The notes: a model not told the origin generated them from the letters alone. A stretch of DNA of 64,000 nucleotides from Corynebacterium suedekumii (GCF_030252185.1 NZ_CP126970.1:2604001-2668000), one strand, 5' to 3'. Counted from the stretch's first letter, positions 39,257-49,767 are shown. Program-made: numbers and translations.

Positions 39257-40444
39257 TTACGCCCCCGGTGTGCGAGCCCCGTGCACGACCGCGTCCCCGC
39301 GCTCCGGGCGGGCCGGCTCGGCGGCGACGGTGGACGTCGCTCCGGACCGGGCCGCGCGCGCGAGTGGCGGCGGCATGAGGGTCCAGCGCACGTAGGGCAC
39401 GCGGGTGAGCAGCCAGAGGAACAGGGATCCGGCCACGGCGGCGACGGTCGCGATGACCATCCAGAACGCCGTGGAGCTGGTCCACACGTCCGCGTCGCGG
39501 GTGATCACCAGGTCCATGCCGCGCAGGTTGTAGTGGTAGAGCACCGTCAGGCCCAGGGCGTGGCCGAGGTAGATGACCAGGGTGTGGCGGCCGAGGAATT
39601 TGAGCACGTCGGCGAGCACCGGGATGCGGGCCAGCAGAACGGCGACGAGGATGGCCATCGGCAGCATGGCCACCTGGATCAGCGAGTTGACGATCAACCG
39701 CAGGTCCACGAAGCCGACCGTCTCCGCGCCCGGCAGGAGCCACGGGAGCACCAGTTCGTGCTGGAGGTTGTACCAGGCCCAGGCGGCCGAAGCTGCGAAG
39801 GCGGCGACGTAGAGGGCCGAGGCGTTGACGATGTTGCGCAGCGAGGCCCCCTCCGCTGCGAACGTCCCGATCCGCTCCCGCAGGTGTGCGCCGATGAGGA
39901 AGGCCGGCAGGTAGAGGACGGCCTTGCCCACCATGTGGTAGTCGAGGTGCAGCGGGAGGATGAGGATCGGGGCGAAGCCGACGGCGATGCCCGCCCAGGT
40001 GGGCAGTTTCCTGGTCAGCCAGAGGATGACGTTGAACACCACGAGGGCATAGAGGAACCAGTACATCGACTTGCCCACGGTCAGCTGGTCCACGTAGACC
40101 GACAGCGCCGGCATCGGGGAATGGTCGAACATGTGGTACTCGCGGAACTTCAGCCACAGCTCGACAGGCCCCCACACCAGATAGGGCACGAGGAAGAACC
40201 ACAGGCGGCGCTGAAAGAGGTCGGCGAAGGAGAAGCGGAAGACCTTCGCGGAGAAGAAGCCGCTGACGAGGAAGAACAGCGGCATGCGCAGCGGGTCGAG
40301 GATCCGGTTGATCTGGGCTGCGACGGTGTCCATGCCTTCGGGCACGGCGAGACTGACGTGGAGGAGGACCACTCCGACGATGGAGAGTCCCTTGGCCACG
40401 TCCGGCCAGTCCAGTCGCTGTCGGGTCCCGTTCGCTGACGCCAC
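39257..40444 (-). CDS. Acyltransferase 3 family membrane protein
   Basis: 395 aa polytopic acyltransferase (OafA/YrhL-like). The conserved N-terminal motif RLDWPDVAKGLSIVGVVLLHVSL and the next MPLFFLVSGFF helix are clear. About ten membrane segments, then a Pro/Ala-rich tail. These enzymes O-acylate envelope glycans or lipids; the substrate is unknown. GTG at 40444 behind GGAGTG; the open frame continues 60 bp upstream without a better start. Confidence 0.85.
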   Translation of the reverse strand: MASANGTRQRLDWPDVAKGLSIVGVVLLHVSLAVPEGMDTVAAQINRILDPLRMPLFFLVSGFFSAKVFRFSFADLFQRRLWFFLVPYLVWGPVELWLKFREYHMFDHSPMPALSVYVDQLTVGKSMYWFLYALVVFNVILWLTRKLPTWAGIAVGFAPILILPLHLDYHMVGKAVLYLPAFLIGAHLRERIGTFAAEGASLRNIVNASALYVAAFAASAAWAWYNLQHELVLPWLLPGAETVGFVDLRLIVNSLIQVAMLPMAILVAVLLARIPVLADVLKFLGRHTLVIYLGHALGLTVLYHYNLRGMDLVITRDADVWTSSTAFWMVIATVAAVAGSLFLWLLTRVPYVRWTLMPPPLARAARSGATSTVAAEPARPERGDAVVHGARTPGA

Positions 40445-40599
40445 CCATTCACTCCGTTTGATTACGCATTCCGATAGATCGCCCGGTTGCAATCCAAGCG
40501 TCAACTATATCGGCAGGTCGCGCCCAGGCAAAGGGGATGACGATGTGAGACGCACTACGCCGGGCCGAGAACGGGCTGAGAAAAAACGTGGGAATTGGC

Positions 40600-41334
40600 T
40601 CAGGACGGTTCGGTGCCGTGGGGGTAGCCGTTGCCGGCGGCCAGGGAGGCCTTGACCTCGGCGGCGTAGACGTCGACGTAGGGCTGGTCGGCCAGGTCGG
40701 TGAGTACGGCCATGACGTAGTCGGTGAGCGGGCGGGCGGCGTCCCGGGAGTCCGGGTCGATGCCCAGGGAGGTGACGTAGGCGCGGCCGTCGATCGCCTC
40801 ACCCACCTTCATGCGGACTTTGCGGGGGCGCGGGATCCACGTGCCGATGGGGTTGGCGTCACGGGAACCGATCATGGCGACGGGGATGATGGGCACGTCG
40901 GCGGCCAGCGCGATCCGGGCCATGCCGGTCTTGCCCTTGTAGATGCGCCCGTCCGGGGAGCGGGTGCCCTCCGGGTAGATGGCGAAGACCTCCCCGCGGT
41001 CGAGGATCTCCATCGCGGCGTTCTGGGTGGCCATGCCGGCGTCGGCGGCCTGTCGGTCGACGGGGACCTGGGCGAGCGCGTGGAAGAACCAGCGCTGGAC
41101 CGCGCCGACGACGCCCGTGCCGGTGAAGTACTCGGACTTGGCGGGGAAGGTGACCTGACGGGGGCTCATGAGCGGGAAGAAGAAGGAGTCCATGACGGCC
41201 TGGTGGGTGGAGGCGACGATGGCGGCACCCTCGGCGGGGATGTGCTCCACGCCCTCGATCTCCGGACGGTTCCACACCCGCAGGAAGGGCCCGATGAAGA
41301 TGTTCTTGAAGGCCCAGTACCACTTGTTCGTCAT
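40600..41334 (-). CDS. 1-acylglycerol-3-phosphate acyltransferase (PlsC-like)
   Basis: 244 aa. The catalytic HX4D motif appears as STHQAVMDSFFF near residue 43, and the glycerol-phosphate binding motif as YPEGTRSPDGRIYKGKTG near residue 120. It probably makes phosphatidic acid. ATG at 41334, 21 bp after glk. It lacks an obvious N-terminal membrane helix beyond residues 5-18. Confidence 0.9.
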   Translation of the reverse strand: MTNKWYWAFKNIFIGPFLRVWNRPEIEGVEHIPAEGAAIVASTHQAVMDSFFFPLMSPRQVTFPAKSEYFTGTGVVGAVQRWFFHALAQVPVDRQAADAGMATQNAAMEILDRGEVFAIYPEGTRSPDGRIYKGKTGMARIALAADVPIIPVAMIGSRDANPIGTWIPRPRKVRMKVGEAIDGRAYVTSLGIDPDSRDAARPLTDYVMAVLTDLADQPYVDVYAAEVKASLAAGNGYPHGTEPS

Positions 41335-41355
41335 CTCAACTCCCGATTGTCGCTC

Positions 41356-42327
41356 TCACCTGCGGATAAGTTCGCGGGCCACATCAGCCACGCCAATCAT
41401 ACCCGCATCGGCACCCAGTTCCGCGCGCACAACCGCAGGTAGCGGCCGGTGTCCCGCGCCGACGATCTGCTCGGCCATCCGCTCCTGCGCGGCGGGCAGG
41501 TAGAGGTCAGCGTCGCGGGAGACGCCGCCGCCGAGGACGATGAGCTCGGGGTCGAGGACGTCGGCGACGAACGCCAGCCCCTCCCCCAGCCAGTGGGAGA
41601 AGTCCGCGAGCACCGCGAGTCCGAGGGCGTCGCCGGCACGCGCCGCCTGCATGATGTCGGTGCCGGTGGCCTGCTTGTCGACGACCCTCCTCCCCAGCGT
41701 CGTCTCCCCCAGCGCGGGGTCGGCGGCGAGGGCCTCGACGGCGGTGTCGACCAGGGCGGTGCCCGAGGCGTAGCGCTCGAGGCATCCCCGCTTGCCGCAG
41801 GCGCACTGGCGTCCGCCGGGGACGACGGTGAGGTGCCCGAACTCCGGGGCGGTGCCGTAGGCGCCGCGGTAGATGCGACCGTCGATCATCAGCGTGGCGC
41901 CGATGCCGGTGCCCACGGCGAAGAACACCCACGTGCCGGCACCCCGGGCGGCGCCGAAGCGGTACTCGCCCCAGGCCGCGGAGTTGGCGTCGTGCTCCAG
42001 ACGCACCGGCAGGCCGAGGCGGTCCTCGAGGGTCGCGCGGACCGGGGCGTCGCGCCACGGAAGGTGCGGGGCGAAGCGGACGGTCTCGCAGTCCGGGTCG
42101 AGGAATCCGGCGACGGCCAGGCCGACGGCGACCGGTTCGTGGCGGGTGGCCAGCTCCGCGGTGATGCGGGCGATGGTGTCCTCGAGTTCGGTGGCGGTGC
42201 CGGGGGTGGGCGCCGCGAGGGTGTCGACGATCTCCCCGTCAGCCGTCACCAGCCCGGCCCGCAGGTTCGTGCCGCCGATGTCGAAACCGATCGTCAGATC
42301 AGTGCGGGGTTGAGCCACTTCAGCCAC
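41356..42327 (-). CDS. glk: ROK-family glucokinase
   Basis: 323 aa ATP- or polyphosphate-using sugar kinase. The phosphate-binding motif GFDIGGTNLRAG is at the N-terminus, the catalytic Asp lies in LEHDANSAAWGE, and the zinc-binding ROK motif is CACGKRGCLERYASG. EFGHLTV provides the sugar-binding Glu-His. GTG start at 42327. It lies downstream of pimB', the same order as in C. glutamicum. Confidence 0.9.
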   Translation of the reverse strand: MAEVAQPRTDLTIGFDIGGTNLRAGLVTADGEIVDTLAAPTPGTATELEDTIARITAELATRHEPVAVGLAVAGFLDPDCETVRFAPHLPWRDAPVRATLEDRLGLPVRLEHDANSAAWGEYRFGAARGAGTWVFFAVGTGIGATLMIDGRIYRGAYGTAPEFGHLTVVPGGRQCACGKRGCLERYASGTALVDTAVEALAADPALGETTLGRRVVDKQATGTDIMQAARAGDALGLAVLADFSHWLGEGLAFVADVLDPELIVLGGGVSRDADLYLPAAQERMAEQIVGAGHRPLPAVVRAELGADAGMIGVADVARELIRR

Positions 42328-42368
42328 CTTCGGCGTCGATCGTCGGGATTGTTACAGACAACCCCGGA

Positions 42369-42374
42369 AGTATA
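42369..42374 (-). promoter_or_regulatory. Candidate -10 element of glk
   Basis: TATACT on the minus strand, 42 bp before the glk GTG, with GTGACC 18 bp upstream as a possible -35. Confidence 0.5.
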
Positions 42375-42394
42375 TCGGGGCGGACATGTCACGG

Positions 42395-43519
42395 TCACAT
42401 CGGCGCGAGAAGCCGCCGTAGCCGCTGCCCCATGATCTCCCAGGTCCAGTGCGCCTCCACGTGCGCGCGCCCGGCCCGACCCATCCTGGCACGCAGCGCG
42501 GGATCCCCCAGCAGCCGGCTGAGTGCCTCGGTGAGTGCGCCGAGGTCCCGGCCGTCGACGACGATGCCGGTCTCCGGGGTCACCGTCTCGGGGGCACCGC
42601 CCGAATCGCCGGCGACGACGGGCACCCCGCTGGCCTGGGCCTCGAGGTAGACGATGCCCAGGCCCTCGACGTCGAGACCCCTTCCCCGGGTGCGCGCCGG
42701 CATGGCGAAGATGTCCGCCGTGGCGAGGACGGCGCGTATGTCGGTGAAGGAGAGGCCGCCGGTGAACACGGCGGCGTCGGCAAGCTGCAGGCTCTCGGCG
42801 ATGGCGCGCAGCCGCCGGCCGTAGTGTCCGCGGCCCACGATGACCAGTCGCGTGCCGGGGTGGCGGCGGCGCAGCTCCGGCAGGACGCGCAGCAGCTGAT
42901 CCTGCCCCTTGCGCGGGACCAGGCGGGAGATGCACACGATGAGCGGCCCGTCCCCGAGCTCGAGGCGTTCGCGTATCGACGCCCCCGTACCCGGCGTGAA
43001 CAGTTCCGTGTCCACCCCGGAGGGCAGATGTGCGAAACGCGGGCGCGGGCCGAAGGCGGAGCGGATGCGGCGGAGTGTGTAGTCGGAGATGTAGGTGACC
43101 ACATCCGCCCGATTGCCGATGATCCGGAGCACCTGCCGGGCCCCGGGCAGCATCGCCCACCCGACCTCGTGGCCGTGGGTGGAGGCGATAACCCGGCGGG
43201 CACCGGCCTGCCGCGCAGCCCCGTCCATGACGGCCAGTGGGGCGGCCGCACCGAACCACACGGTCTCGACCCCCTCCTCGGCGATGATCCGCGCCATCTC
43301 CCGAGCGGTCGCCGGCGTGGGCAGCATGACCTTTCGGGGCCACCGGATCACCCGGAAGGGCGCTTCCGCGTCATGAGCCCGCGCCGCCGCGGCGTCCTGG
43401 GTGGAGGCGAAGACCACGATCTCCGCCGGGTCGAGGCAGGCGAGAAAGTCACGCAGATACGACTGAATCCCGCCGAGGGTCGGCGGGAAGTCATTGGTGA
43501 CCAGCAGAATGCGAGGCAC
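42395..43519 (-). CDS. pimB': GDP-mannose-dependent alpha-(1->6)-phosphatidylinositol monomannoside mannosyltransferase
   Basis: 374 aa GT4 glycosyltransferase with two Rossmann domains. ILLVTNDFPPTLGGIQSYLRDF begins the N-terminal domain, and HLPSGVDTELFTPG and the C-terminal EGLGIVYLEAQASGVPVVAGDSGGAPE donor motif are present. In corynebacteria PimB' adds the second mannose of phosphatidylinositol mannosides. GTG at 43519 overlaps the stop of the upstream NlpC/P60 gene. Confidence 0.9.
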   Translation of the reverse strand: MPRILLVTNDFPPTLGGIQSYLRDFLACLDPAEIVVFASTQDAAAARAHDAEAPFRVIRWPRKVMLPTPATAREMARIIAEEGVETVWFGAAAPLAVMDGAARQAGARRVIASTHGHEVGWAMLPGARQVLRIIGNRADVVTYISDYTLRRIRSAFGPRPRFAHLPSGVDTELFTPGTGASIRERLELGDGPLIVCISRLVPRKGQDQLLRVLPELRRRHPGTRLVIVGRGHYGRRLRAIAESLQLADAAVFTGGLSFTDIRAVLATADIFAMPARTRGRGLDVEGLGIVYLEAQASGVPVVAGDSGGAPETVTPETGIVVDGRDLGALTEALSRLLGDPALRARMGRAGRAHVEAHWTWEIMGQRLRRLLAPM

Positions 43520-44556
43520 TAGTAGCGGACCGCACCGGCCCACGGCATGGAATCCACGGACACGACCTGGACGGGGATGCCGTAGTCGGAGGCGTGGACG
43601 AGCTGGCCGTTGCCGATGTACATGCCCACGTGCGTGACACCCGGGTAGTAGCCGACGATGTCGCCCGGCTGCAGCTCCGCGCGGGACACCGGGGTGCCGC
43701 CGGCCAACTGCGCCTGCGAGGTCCGCGGAATCGTCTTGCCCTGCTGCTGGTAGGCCCAGTACATCAGGCCCGAGCAGTCGAACTGGTCCGGGCCCGCGGC
43801 TCCCCAGCCGTAGGGAGAGCCCAGCTTGGACATGGCCGCACCGACGGCACCCGAGCCCAGGGCGCTGAGGTCGATGCCACCGACGTCGATCGGGTTGTTC
43901 TTGTCGGCCCAGCGGGCCTGGGCGGCCGGGTCGAGGGAGTTGACCTGCTCCTCGATCTCCGCGATGCGGGCCTCCAGCTCGGCCTGCTGTTCGTCGAGCC
44001 GCTTCTTCTGCTCCTCCAGCTGGGTCTGCTGGAAGCCGGCCTCGGCCAGGGCCCGGGAGGCGTCGGTGTGGGCGCGACCGGCCTCGGCGGTGGCGGCGGC
44101 GAGCTCGGTGACGGCCCGCTCGGAGTTGCGGGTCAGCGTGGCCAGGTAGGCGGCGCGGTCGATGGCGTTCTGCGGATTCCGGGCGGCGATGGCGTTGGTC
44201 ACCGGGTCAATCATCAGACCGCGGTACCGGGCACCGGCGACCTCGTCGACGTCGACCTGGTTGGCCTCCTGGGCGGCCACGGCGGCAGCTGCCCGAGCAC
44301 CGGCCTCCTCAGCGTCGCTGCGCAGATCCGCCAGGCGTCCCTCACCGTCGGTGATGTCCACCTCGAGCTGTTTGACTTCCTCGTTCTTCGCGGCGGCCTC
44401 CTGGGAGACCTCCTCCATCGCGGCGATGAGGGTGCCGATGTCGTCCGCGCGCAGCGGGGTGCTCACAGCGGCGGTGCCGGTGACCAGCAGGACGGAGCCC
44501 ACGGTGGCGGCGACGGAGAGTCGGAGGGAGTGACGGAGACCCTGGTGAGACAGCAA
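43519..44556 (-). CDS. Secreted NlpC/P60 peptidoglycan hydrolase with coiled coil (RipC-like)
   Basis: 345 aa. A signal peptide (SLRLSVAATVGSVLLVTGTAAVS region) precedes an extended coiled coil (about 40-220, rich in Glu/Ala/Gln) and a C-terminal NlpC/P60 domain. The domain has the catalytic Cys in FDCSGLMYWAYQQ, the His in THVGMYIGNG and a final HASDYG. The coiled-coil type interacts with FtsEX-like regulators in other actinobacteria. Start is TTG at 44556 with GGAAAG upstream. Confidence 0.88.
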   Translation of the reverse strand: MLSHQGLRHSLRLSVAATVGSVLLVTGTAAVSTPLRADDIGTLIAAMEEVSQEAAAKNEEVKQLEVDITDGEGRLADLRSDAEEAGARAAAAVAAQEANQVDVDEVAGARYRGLMIDPVTNAIAARNPQNAIDRAAYLATLTRNSERAVTELAAATAEAGRAHTDASRALAEAGFQQTQLEEQKKRLDEQQAELEARIAEIEEQVNSLDPAAQARWADKNNPIDVGGIDLSALGSGAVGAAMSKLGSPYGWGAAGPDQFDCSGLMYWAYQQQGKTIPRTSQAQLAGGTPVSRAELQPGDIVGYYPGVTHVGMYIGNGQLVHASDYGIPVQVVSVDSMPWAGAVRY

Positions 44557-44691
44557 GACGGTACTTTCCGGGACGGGTGGACGGGAGACGAGATAACAAT
44601 AGCGCCGAATCGTTGCCGAATCGATATCGCCACCTTGTCCGTGACTGGTGTGACGGAAGTGTCCGGCGCGGGCCTCCCGGCGAATGACGAA

Positions 44692-44726
44692 CGCCCGTCC
44701 CGGCCGGATGAACGGCGGGACGGGCG
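44692..44726 (-). terminator. Intrinsic terminator of the short NlpC/P60 gene
   Basis: 11-bp perfect stem CGCCCGTCCCG / CGGGACGGGCG with a 13-nt loop, followed on the minus strand by TTCGTCATT. It lies 26 bp after the stop. Confidence 0.8.
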
Positions 44727-44751
44727 GGGTCGCGATACCTCGCGGTGCGGC

Positions 44752-45372
44752 TTAGAAGCGCACGGCCGAGTGGATCGGCATGTAGTGCAGCGGGCGCTCG
44801 GCGACCGGGGAGCCGGAACCGAGGGCGTCGATGATCATGCCGTTGCCGACGTAGATGCCGACGTGGGAGGCACCACCGTAGTAGGCGATGATGTCACCCG
44901 GCTGCAGGGCGTCGAGGGAGACGCGCTGGCCGGCGGAGGCCTGCGCCTGGGAGGTGCGCGGGATGGACTTGCCCACCTGCTTGTAGGCCCAGGAGGTCAG
45001 GCCGGAGCAGTCGAAGCTGGACGGGCCGGCGGCACCCCAGGCGTAGGGGGCGCCCACCTTGGAGCGGACGGCGTCGACGATGGCCTGGCCGGAGGAGGCC
45101 GGGGCGGCGGTCGGGACGGTCACGGCGGCGGCGTAGTTGCCGGCGGCCGGAGCGGACTGCATGGACGGGACGAACTGCTCGATGTTCGGGACATTCTGCA
45201 GACCCTGGACCTGGTCGAGACCCTGGACGTCGACACGGACGTCAGTGTTCGGGACGACGACCTCGACGGCGCCGGCGACACCCGGGGCGAGGACGGTGGC
45301 GCCCATGACGGCTGCGGAGGCAGCTGCGACGCGACGGGTGGTGGTCTTGTTCAGGCGACGGTGCTTAGCCAC
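44752..45372 (-). CDS. Secreted NlpC/P60 peptidoglycan hydrolase, short form
   Basis: 206 aa. The signal peptide (MAKHRRLNK, hydrophobic core ending in VAGAVE) is followed by a linker and a C-terminal NlpC/P60 domain. The catalytic Cys is in FDCSGLTSWAYKQ, His in SHVGIYVGNG and the third residue near LHYMPIHS. It is a paralogue of its downstream neighbour without the coiled coil. GTG at 45372. It has its own terminator and a large upstream regulatory gap. Confidence 0.9.
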   Translation of the reverse strand: MAKHRRLNKTTTRRVAAASAAVMGATVLAPGVAGAVEVVVPNTDVRVDVQGLDQVQGLQNVPNIEQFVPSMQSAPAAGNYAAAVTVPTAAPASSGQAIVDAVRSKVGAPYAWGAAGPSSFDCSGLTSWAYKQVGKSIPRTSQAQASAGQRVSLDALQPGDIIAYYGGASHVGIYVGNGMIIDALGSGSPVAERPLHYMPIHSAVRF

Positions 45373-45973
45373 TTCAAAATCTCCAGATTCTTCCTTGTGC
45401 CTACCGGGTTAGCTGTCGGGTGAGGAAAGGAAGCTTCCCTTTCCCACTCCACGTCACCGTGTGGGCGACGCTCTGGTGGGAATGAACCCCAGATATCTAA
45501 CGTGGTGGATCCCCGGCTCCGTCTCAGCGGTGGTGCTGTACGAATTAGGCGTTGGTTCTCGGTACTCGGTTCATCCGGCGACTTCTGGCGAAGTCCCGCA
45601 ATGTCTCGATCAGGTTACGAAACCGCAACGAGAAATGTCCAATGCACGGCCCCGGCGTGTCGCCGTTATCGAGCTGTTATCCACACTCCGGACCGCGGCG
45701 TCCGGCATCCATGACAGGCCGGACTGGTCGCCGCCTGCCAGTCCGACACGGCGATATCTCGCCGTAACCTGGGGATATGACCGCCTCCGGGACACTCACG
45801 GGTCGGGCCAGCACCCCTCCCCTCCTCTGAACGGCGCGTGTGAAAGTATCCGCAGTGATTCGAGTCACATCGGTGTCATCCCGGGGGAAACCCGTGATCT
45901 TTCGTGCGTATCACCGGCGGAATGGGGCGGCGAAATGCGGCGTCGGGGATGAGCGGGGCGTCGACAAGCAACA
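45373..45973. other. 600-bp gene-free region upstream of the NlpC/P60 gene
   Basis: No open frame here has credible coding character; the longest ones look random. It holds the promoter side of the minus-strand NlpC/P60 gene and one CRP/GlxR-type palindrome (listed separately). The DNA is noticeably less GC-rich than its surroundings around 45480-45720. Confidence 0.6.
45854..45869. promoter_or_regulatory. CRP/GlxR-type binding site
   Basis: AGTGATTCGAGTCACA matches TGTGA-N6-TCACA at nine of ten fixed positions. It lies about 480 bp upstream of the NlpC/P60 gene and 165 bp past qcrB. Confidence 0.5.
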
Positions 45974-46009
45974 GGAAACCCGGCTCCCCGTGAGAGGGAA
46001 CCGGGTTCC
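45974..46009 (-). terminator. Terminator of the ctaE-qcrCAB operon
   Basis: On the minus strand GGAACCCGG pairs with CCGGGTTTCC across an 18-nt loop, which itself can extend the stem; the sequence after it is TGTTGCTTG. It lies 25 bp past the qcrB stop. Confidence 0.75.
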
Positions 46010-46034
46010 TTGGTGAGCGCAGTAATGCCGGGTG

Positions 46035-47663
46035 CTAGTCCAGCAGACCCTTCTCGCGGTCTGCGGCGCGGTTGGCCTCCTGGAGGTTCTCCAGCATGGC
46101 CTTCTCCTCACGCTCGTTGTCGTGATGGATCGCGTCGAGACGCTCTGCGATGTGGTCCGGATCCGGGCTGAAGGCACCGCCATGAGCCTGGACATCGGCG
46201 AAACCGAGCTGGTTCATGCGCTTGGGCACCGGGGCACCGGCGTAGGCCAGCGGCAGCGGGTGGCCGTGATCGTCCACCGGGCCGAGCGGCTGGTGGATCT
46301 CCACGAAGGCACCGTTCGGCATCTGCTTGATGACACCGGTCTCGATGCCGTGCTCGAGGACTGCACGGTCGGAGCGCTGCAGGCCGACGCAGATGCGGTG
46401 GGTGACGTAGTACGCCAGCGGCGGCAGGATGATGACGCCGATACGGCCGACCCAGGTCATCGCGTTGAGCGAGATCTGGAAGAAGTGGGCCACGTGGTCG
46501 TTACCACCGGAGATGGTCACCAGCAGGAAGAAGCTGATGGCCATGACGCCGATACCGGTGCGGACCGGAACGTCGCGCGGACGCTGCAGCAGGTTGTGGT
46601 GCGCATCGTCGCCGGTGGCCTTCTTCTCGATCCACGGGTAGGCGAACAGCAGGACCACCATGAGACCACAGACCAGGGCGACCCAGAACGCGGACGGGAT
46701 GGTGTAGTTGCCCAGGTAGAGCTCCCACGCGGGCATGACACGGGCGACACCGTCAGTCCACAGCATGTAGACGTCAGGCTGGGAACCGGCGGAGACCTGC
46801 GAGGGATTGTAGGGGCCGATCGTCCAGATGGCGTTGATGGTGGTGAGACCGGACATCAGAGCCAGCACGCCGGCGGTCAGCAGGCCGAAGCCGATGGCCT
46901 TGGTGGCGAACAGCGGCATGATGCGGATACCGACGACGTTGTTCTCGGTGCGGCCGGCGCCCGGGAACTGGGTGTGCTTCTGGTACCAGACCAGCGCGAG
47001 GTGAGCTGCGATCAGGCCGAGGATGATGCCCGGCAGGATGAGCACGTGCGCGATGTAGAAACGGTCCAACATGAGGTCGGACGGGAAGTCGCCGCCGAAG
47101 ATCAGCCAGTGCAGCCAGGTGCCGATGATCGGCAGGCCGACGATGATGGCGGACATGATGCGGAGGCCGACGCCGGAGAGCAGGTCATCCGGGAGGGAGT
47201 AACCCATGAAGCCCTCGGCCATGCCCAGGATGATCAGCGTGCAGCCGATGATCCAGTTGGCCTCACGCGGGCGACGGAACGCACCGGTGAAGAAGACACG
47301 CAGCATGTGCGCGACCATCGCCATCATGAACATCAGGGCGGCCCAGTGGTGCATCTGGCGGACGAAGAGTCCACCACGGACCTCGAAGGAGATGTCGAGG
47401 GCGGTCGCGTAGGCACGCGACATCTCGACACCGTTGAGCGGCAGGTAGGCACCGTCGTAGATCACCTTGGTGATCGACGGGTCGAAGAACAGCGCCAGGT
47501 AGACACCGGTCAGCAGCAGGATGATGAAGCTGTACAGCGCCATCTCACCGAGCATGAAGGACCAGTGGGTCGGGAAGACCTTGTTCAGCTGGGGCCGGAC
47601 CAGACCCGACAGGGTGTAACGGGAATCAATGTTGTTGCCCGCTTGGGCGAGTTTGTTGCTCAT
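46035..47663 (-). CDS. qcrB: Cytochrome bc1 complex cytochrome b subunit
   Basis: 542 aa with eight core membrane helices and the actinobacterial C-terminal extension of about 120 residues. Heme-ligating His pairs lie in [12 protein letters not shown] and in [18 protein letters not shown], and the quinol-site PEWY equivalent is in the [10 protein letters not shown] region. It oxidises menaquinol within the bcc-aa3 supercomplex. The ATG overlaps the qcrA stop by one base. Confidence 0.95.
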   Translation of the reverse strand: MSNKLAQAGNNIDSRYTLSGLVRPQLNKVFPTHWSFMLGEMALYSFIILLLTGVYLALFFDPSITKVIYDGAYLPLNGVEMSRAYATALDISFEVRGGLFVRQMHHWAALMFMMAMVAHMLRVFFTGAFRRPREANWIIGCTLIILGMAEGFMGYSLPDDLLSGVGLRIMSAIIVGLPIIGTWLHWLIFGGDFPSDLMLDRFYIAHVLILPGIILGLIAAHLALVWYQKHTQFPGAGRTENNVVGIRIMPLFATKAIGFGLLTAGVLALMSGLTTINAIWTIGPYNPSQVSAGSQPDVYMLWTDGVARVMPAWELYLGNYTIPSAFWVALVCGLMVVLLFAYPWIEKKATGDDAHHNLLQRPRDVPVRTGIGVMAISFFLLVTISGGNDHVAHFFQISLNAMTWVGRIGVIILPPLAYYVTHRICVGLQRSDRAVLEHGIETGVIKQMPNGAFVEIHQPLGPVDDHGHPLPLAYAGAPVPKRMNQLGFADVQAHGGAFSPDPDHIAERLDAIHHDNEREEKAMLENLQEANRAADREKGLLD

Positions 47664-48880
47664 TAGGACTTACGCTCCCAGAATGCCGGGCCGAGGGCTT
47701 CAATGAAGTTCCCCTTGGCGATGAGGTAACCCTCTTCATCAACGTCAATCGGCAGCTGCGGCAGAGCACGGGCGGCCGGGCCGAAGATCGGCTTGCCGTA
47801 CTGCAGCGCGTCGAACTGCGACTGGTGGCACGGGCACAGGATGCGGTTGGTCTGGGCCTCGTACAGAGAGGTCGGGCAACCGATGTGCGTGCAGATCTTC
47901 GAGTACGCGTAGTAGTCGCCGTAGTGGAAGTCTTCCTGACCCTCGCGCTCGACGGCCTTCTCGGCGTCCTCGGAGCGCAGACGGATCAGCATGACCGAGT
48001 TACGCGGACCGTGGATCGAGTGCATGTGGTTCTCGTAGACGTCGCGGGTCGGATCGTAGTTCTCACCGTCGTTGACGTCTTCCTCGGTCAGCGGGTACAC
48101 GGTCTCCATACCGCCGGCGTCGATGTCCTCGGGACGGACGCGGACGAGACGGGAGACACCCGCGGTGACGAAGTGGGTGCCGGCCTCGCCGGTGTGGGAC
48201 TCCGCGATGGCGGAGGTGTCCCGGGCCAGGTACAGCTTGACGCCCTCGTTGTGCAGCGTCCAGCCGGAGGTCCACAGGGTGCCGTTGCCCATGATGCCGA
48301 GCTCGCCGGGCTTCCACGGGTTCTTGACCATGCCGCCGAGCGGGGCGACCACGACGAGGCCGGCGAGGATGCCGGCGCCGCCGAGCAGACCCTGGAGGGC
48401 CTTACGACGACCCAGGGTCGAGGTCTGCCAGGAATCGTTCAGCAGTGCGGTGATGGTGCGGCGGTCAACCTCTTCAGAGGGGCCGTCGTGGCGACGCTGC
48501 ACCGAGATCTCCTCGGGAACGATCTTCTTCACGTACTGGATGACCGCGAAGCCGAGCGCCAGGATGGAGATGCCGGAGGTCAGGCCGAGCAGCGGGGTGT
48601 AGAAGGTGTGGAAGAGGTGACCCTCCTCGCCCAGGTTCTTGAACTCCCAGGGCCAGAAGATGTAGATGCCGAGGAACGCGATGGCGGCGATGATGCCGAC
48701 GATCAGCCAGATCATGACGCCGCGGGCGGCGCGCTTCTCCGCCGGATCATTGGCGACCGGGAAGCGCTCCTTGCGGTACGCGACCGTCACGCCGTCGAGC
48801 TCGGTGCCCAGGCGGGCGAGCTCGTCGTTGCTCATCGCGTTGAGCTCCTGCTCGGTGTACTTCTTGTTCTCGTTGCTCAT
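47663..48880 (-). CDS. qcrA: Rieske iron-sulfur subunit of the bc1 complex
   Basis: 405 aa. Three N-terminal membrane helices (about 55-75, 95-115, 165-185) are typical of actinobacterial QcrA. The 2Fe-2S cluster is held by CTHIGCP and CPCHQSQF near residues 330-355. ATG at 48880 overlaps the qcrC stop by 4 bp; the longer frame upstream lies in qcrC. Substrate electrons pass from menaquinol to the cytochrome cc subunit. Confidence 0.95.
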   Translation of the reverse strand: MSNENKKYTEQELNAMSNDELARLGTELDGVTVAYRKERFPVANDPAEKRAARGVMIWLIVGIIAAIAFLGIYIFWPWEFKNLGEEGHLFHTFYTPLLGLTSGISILALGFAVIQYVKKIVPEEISVQRRHDGPSEEVDRRTITALLNDSWQTSTLGRRKALQGLLGGAGILAGLVVVAPLGGMVKNPWKPGELGIMGNGTLWTSGWTLHNEGVKLYLARDTSAIAESHTGEAGTHFVTAGVSRLVRVRPEDIDAGGMETVYPLTEEDVNDGENYDPTRDVYENHMHSIHGPRNSVMLIRLRSEDAEKAVEREGQEDFHYGDYYAYSKICTHIGCPTSLYEAQTNRILCPCHQSQFDALQYGKPIFGPAARALPQLPIDVDEEGYLIAKGNFIEALGPAFWERKS

Positions 48881-49767
48881 GAGCGCGATCCAATCCACAT
48901 AGCGGCGGCACCCAGCAGGGTGATGCCGATGAACCACATGGCCATACCTTCAGAGACCGGGCCGAGGCCGCCGAGGGACCAGCCACCCGGGGACGGGGTC
49001 TCCTTGGACGCCTTGACGAAGGCGATGATGTCCTTCTTCTCCTCAGCCGAGAGCTGACGATCAGAGAACTTCGGCATGTTCTGCGGGCCGGTGAGCATCG
49101 CCTGGTAGATCTCCTGCTCATTCGCGGGATCCAGCGGCGGAGCATACTTACCGGAGGACAGTGCGCCACCACGACCGGTGAAGTTGTGGCAGGACGCGCA
49201 GTTGAGGCGGAAGAGCTCGCCACCGCGGGCGATGTCCTCGGCCGCGATCTGGCCGTCGTAGTTCTTGCCACGGAGTTCCTCCATGGCGATGGTGCCGTCC
49301 TCGTTGTAGACGAGCTCCGGGCCGCCACCGTTGGCAGCGACATAGGCCGCCATGGCCAGGGTCTGCTGCTCGGTGTAGCGCGGGGTCTTGCGCTCAGCCT
49401 GGGCGTCGTTGGACATCATCGGCATACGGCCGGAGTGCACCTGGAAGTACACGGCGCCCTCGCCGGTACCGATGAGGGACGGGCCGCGCTCCGGCACACC
49501 CTGGAGGTTCGCACCGTGGCAGGTGATGCAGGCGACGTCGTAGAGGTCCTTGCCCTCCTGGATCAGCGCCTGGTCATCCTGCTGCGCGGTGGCGATCTGG
49601 GCATCCGGGGTCAGCGCGGTGGCGAGCACGCCCGCACCGGTGAGACCCAGGGTGAGCGCGAAGGCGCCGGCGGCCGTGCGACGCATCTTGCGCCGGCTGC
49701 GGGCCTTCTTGGCCGCGGCGGACGACGAGGTGTCGCCGGCCGTGGCGTTGTTCGGGGTGGTTTCCAT
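48877..49767 (-). CDS. qcrC: Di-heme cytochrome cc subunit of the bc1 complex
   Basis: 296 aa with an N-terminal membrane anchor (about 28-50), two cytochrome c domains with heme motifs CITCHG and CASCHN, and a C-terminal membrane helix. The two hemes replace a soluble cytochrome c, as expected for an actinobacterial bcc-aa3 supercomplex. ATG at 49767 behind AAAGGGAAA. Confidence 0.95.
   Translation of the reverse strand: METTPNNATAGDTSSSAAAKKARSRRKMRRTAAGAFALTLGLTGAGVLATALTPDAQIATAQQDDQALIQEGKDLYDVACITCHGANLQGVPERGPSLIGTGEGAVYFQVHSGRMPMMSNDAQAERKTPRYTEQQTLAMAAYVAANGGGPELVYNEDGTIAMEELRGKNYDGQIAAEDIARGGELFRLNCASCHNFTGRGGALSSGKYAPPLDPANEQEIYQAMLTGPQNMPKFSDRQLSAEEKKDIIAFVKASKETPSPGGWSLGGLGPVSEGMAMWFIGITLLGAAAMWIGSRS

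Noticed and set aside
45461..45952. 163-codon plus-strand open frame in the large intergenic region
   Set aside because: No domain, no ribosome-binding site, random composition; left as gene-free.
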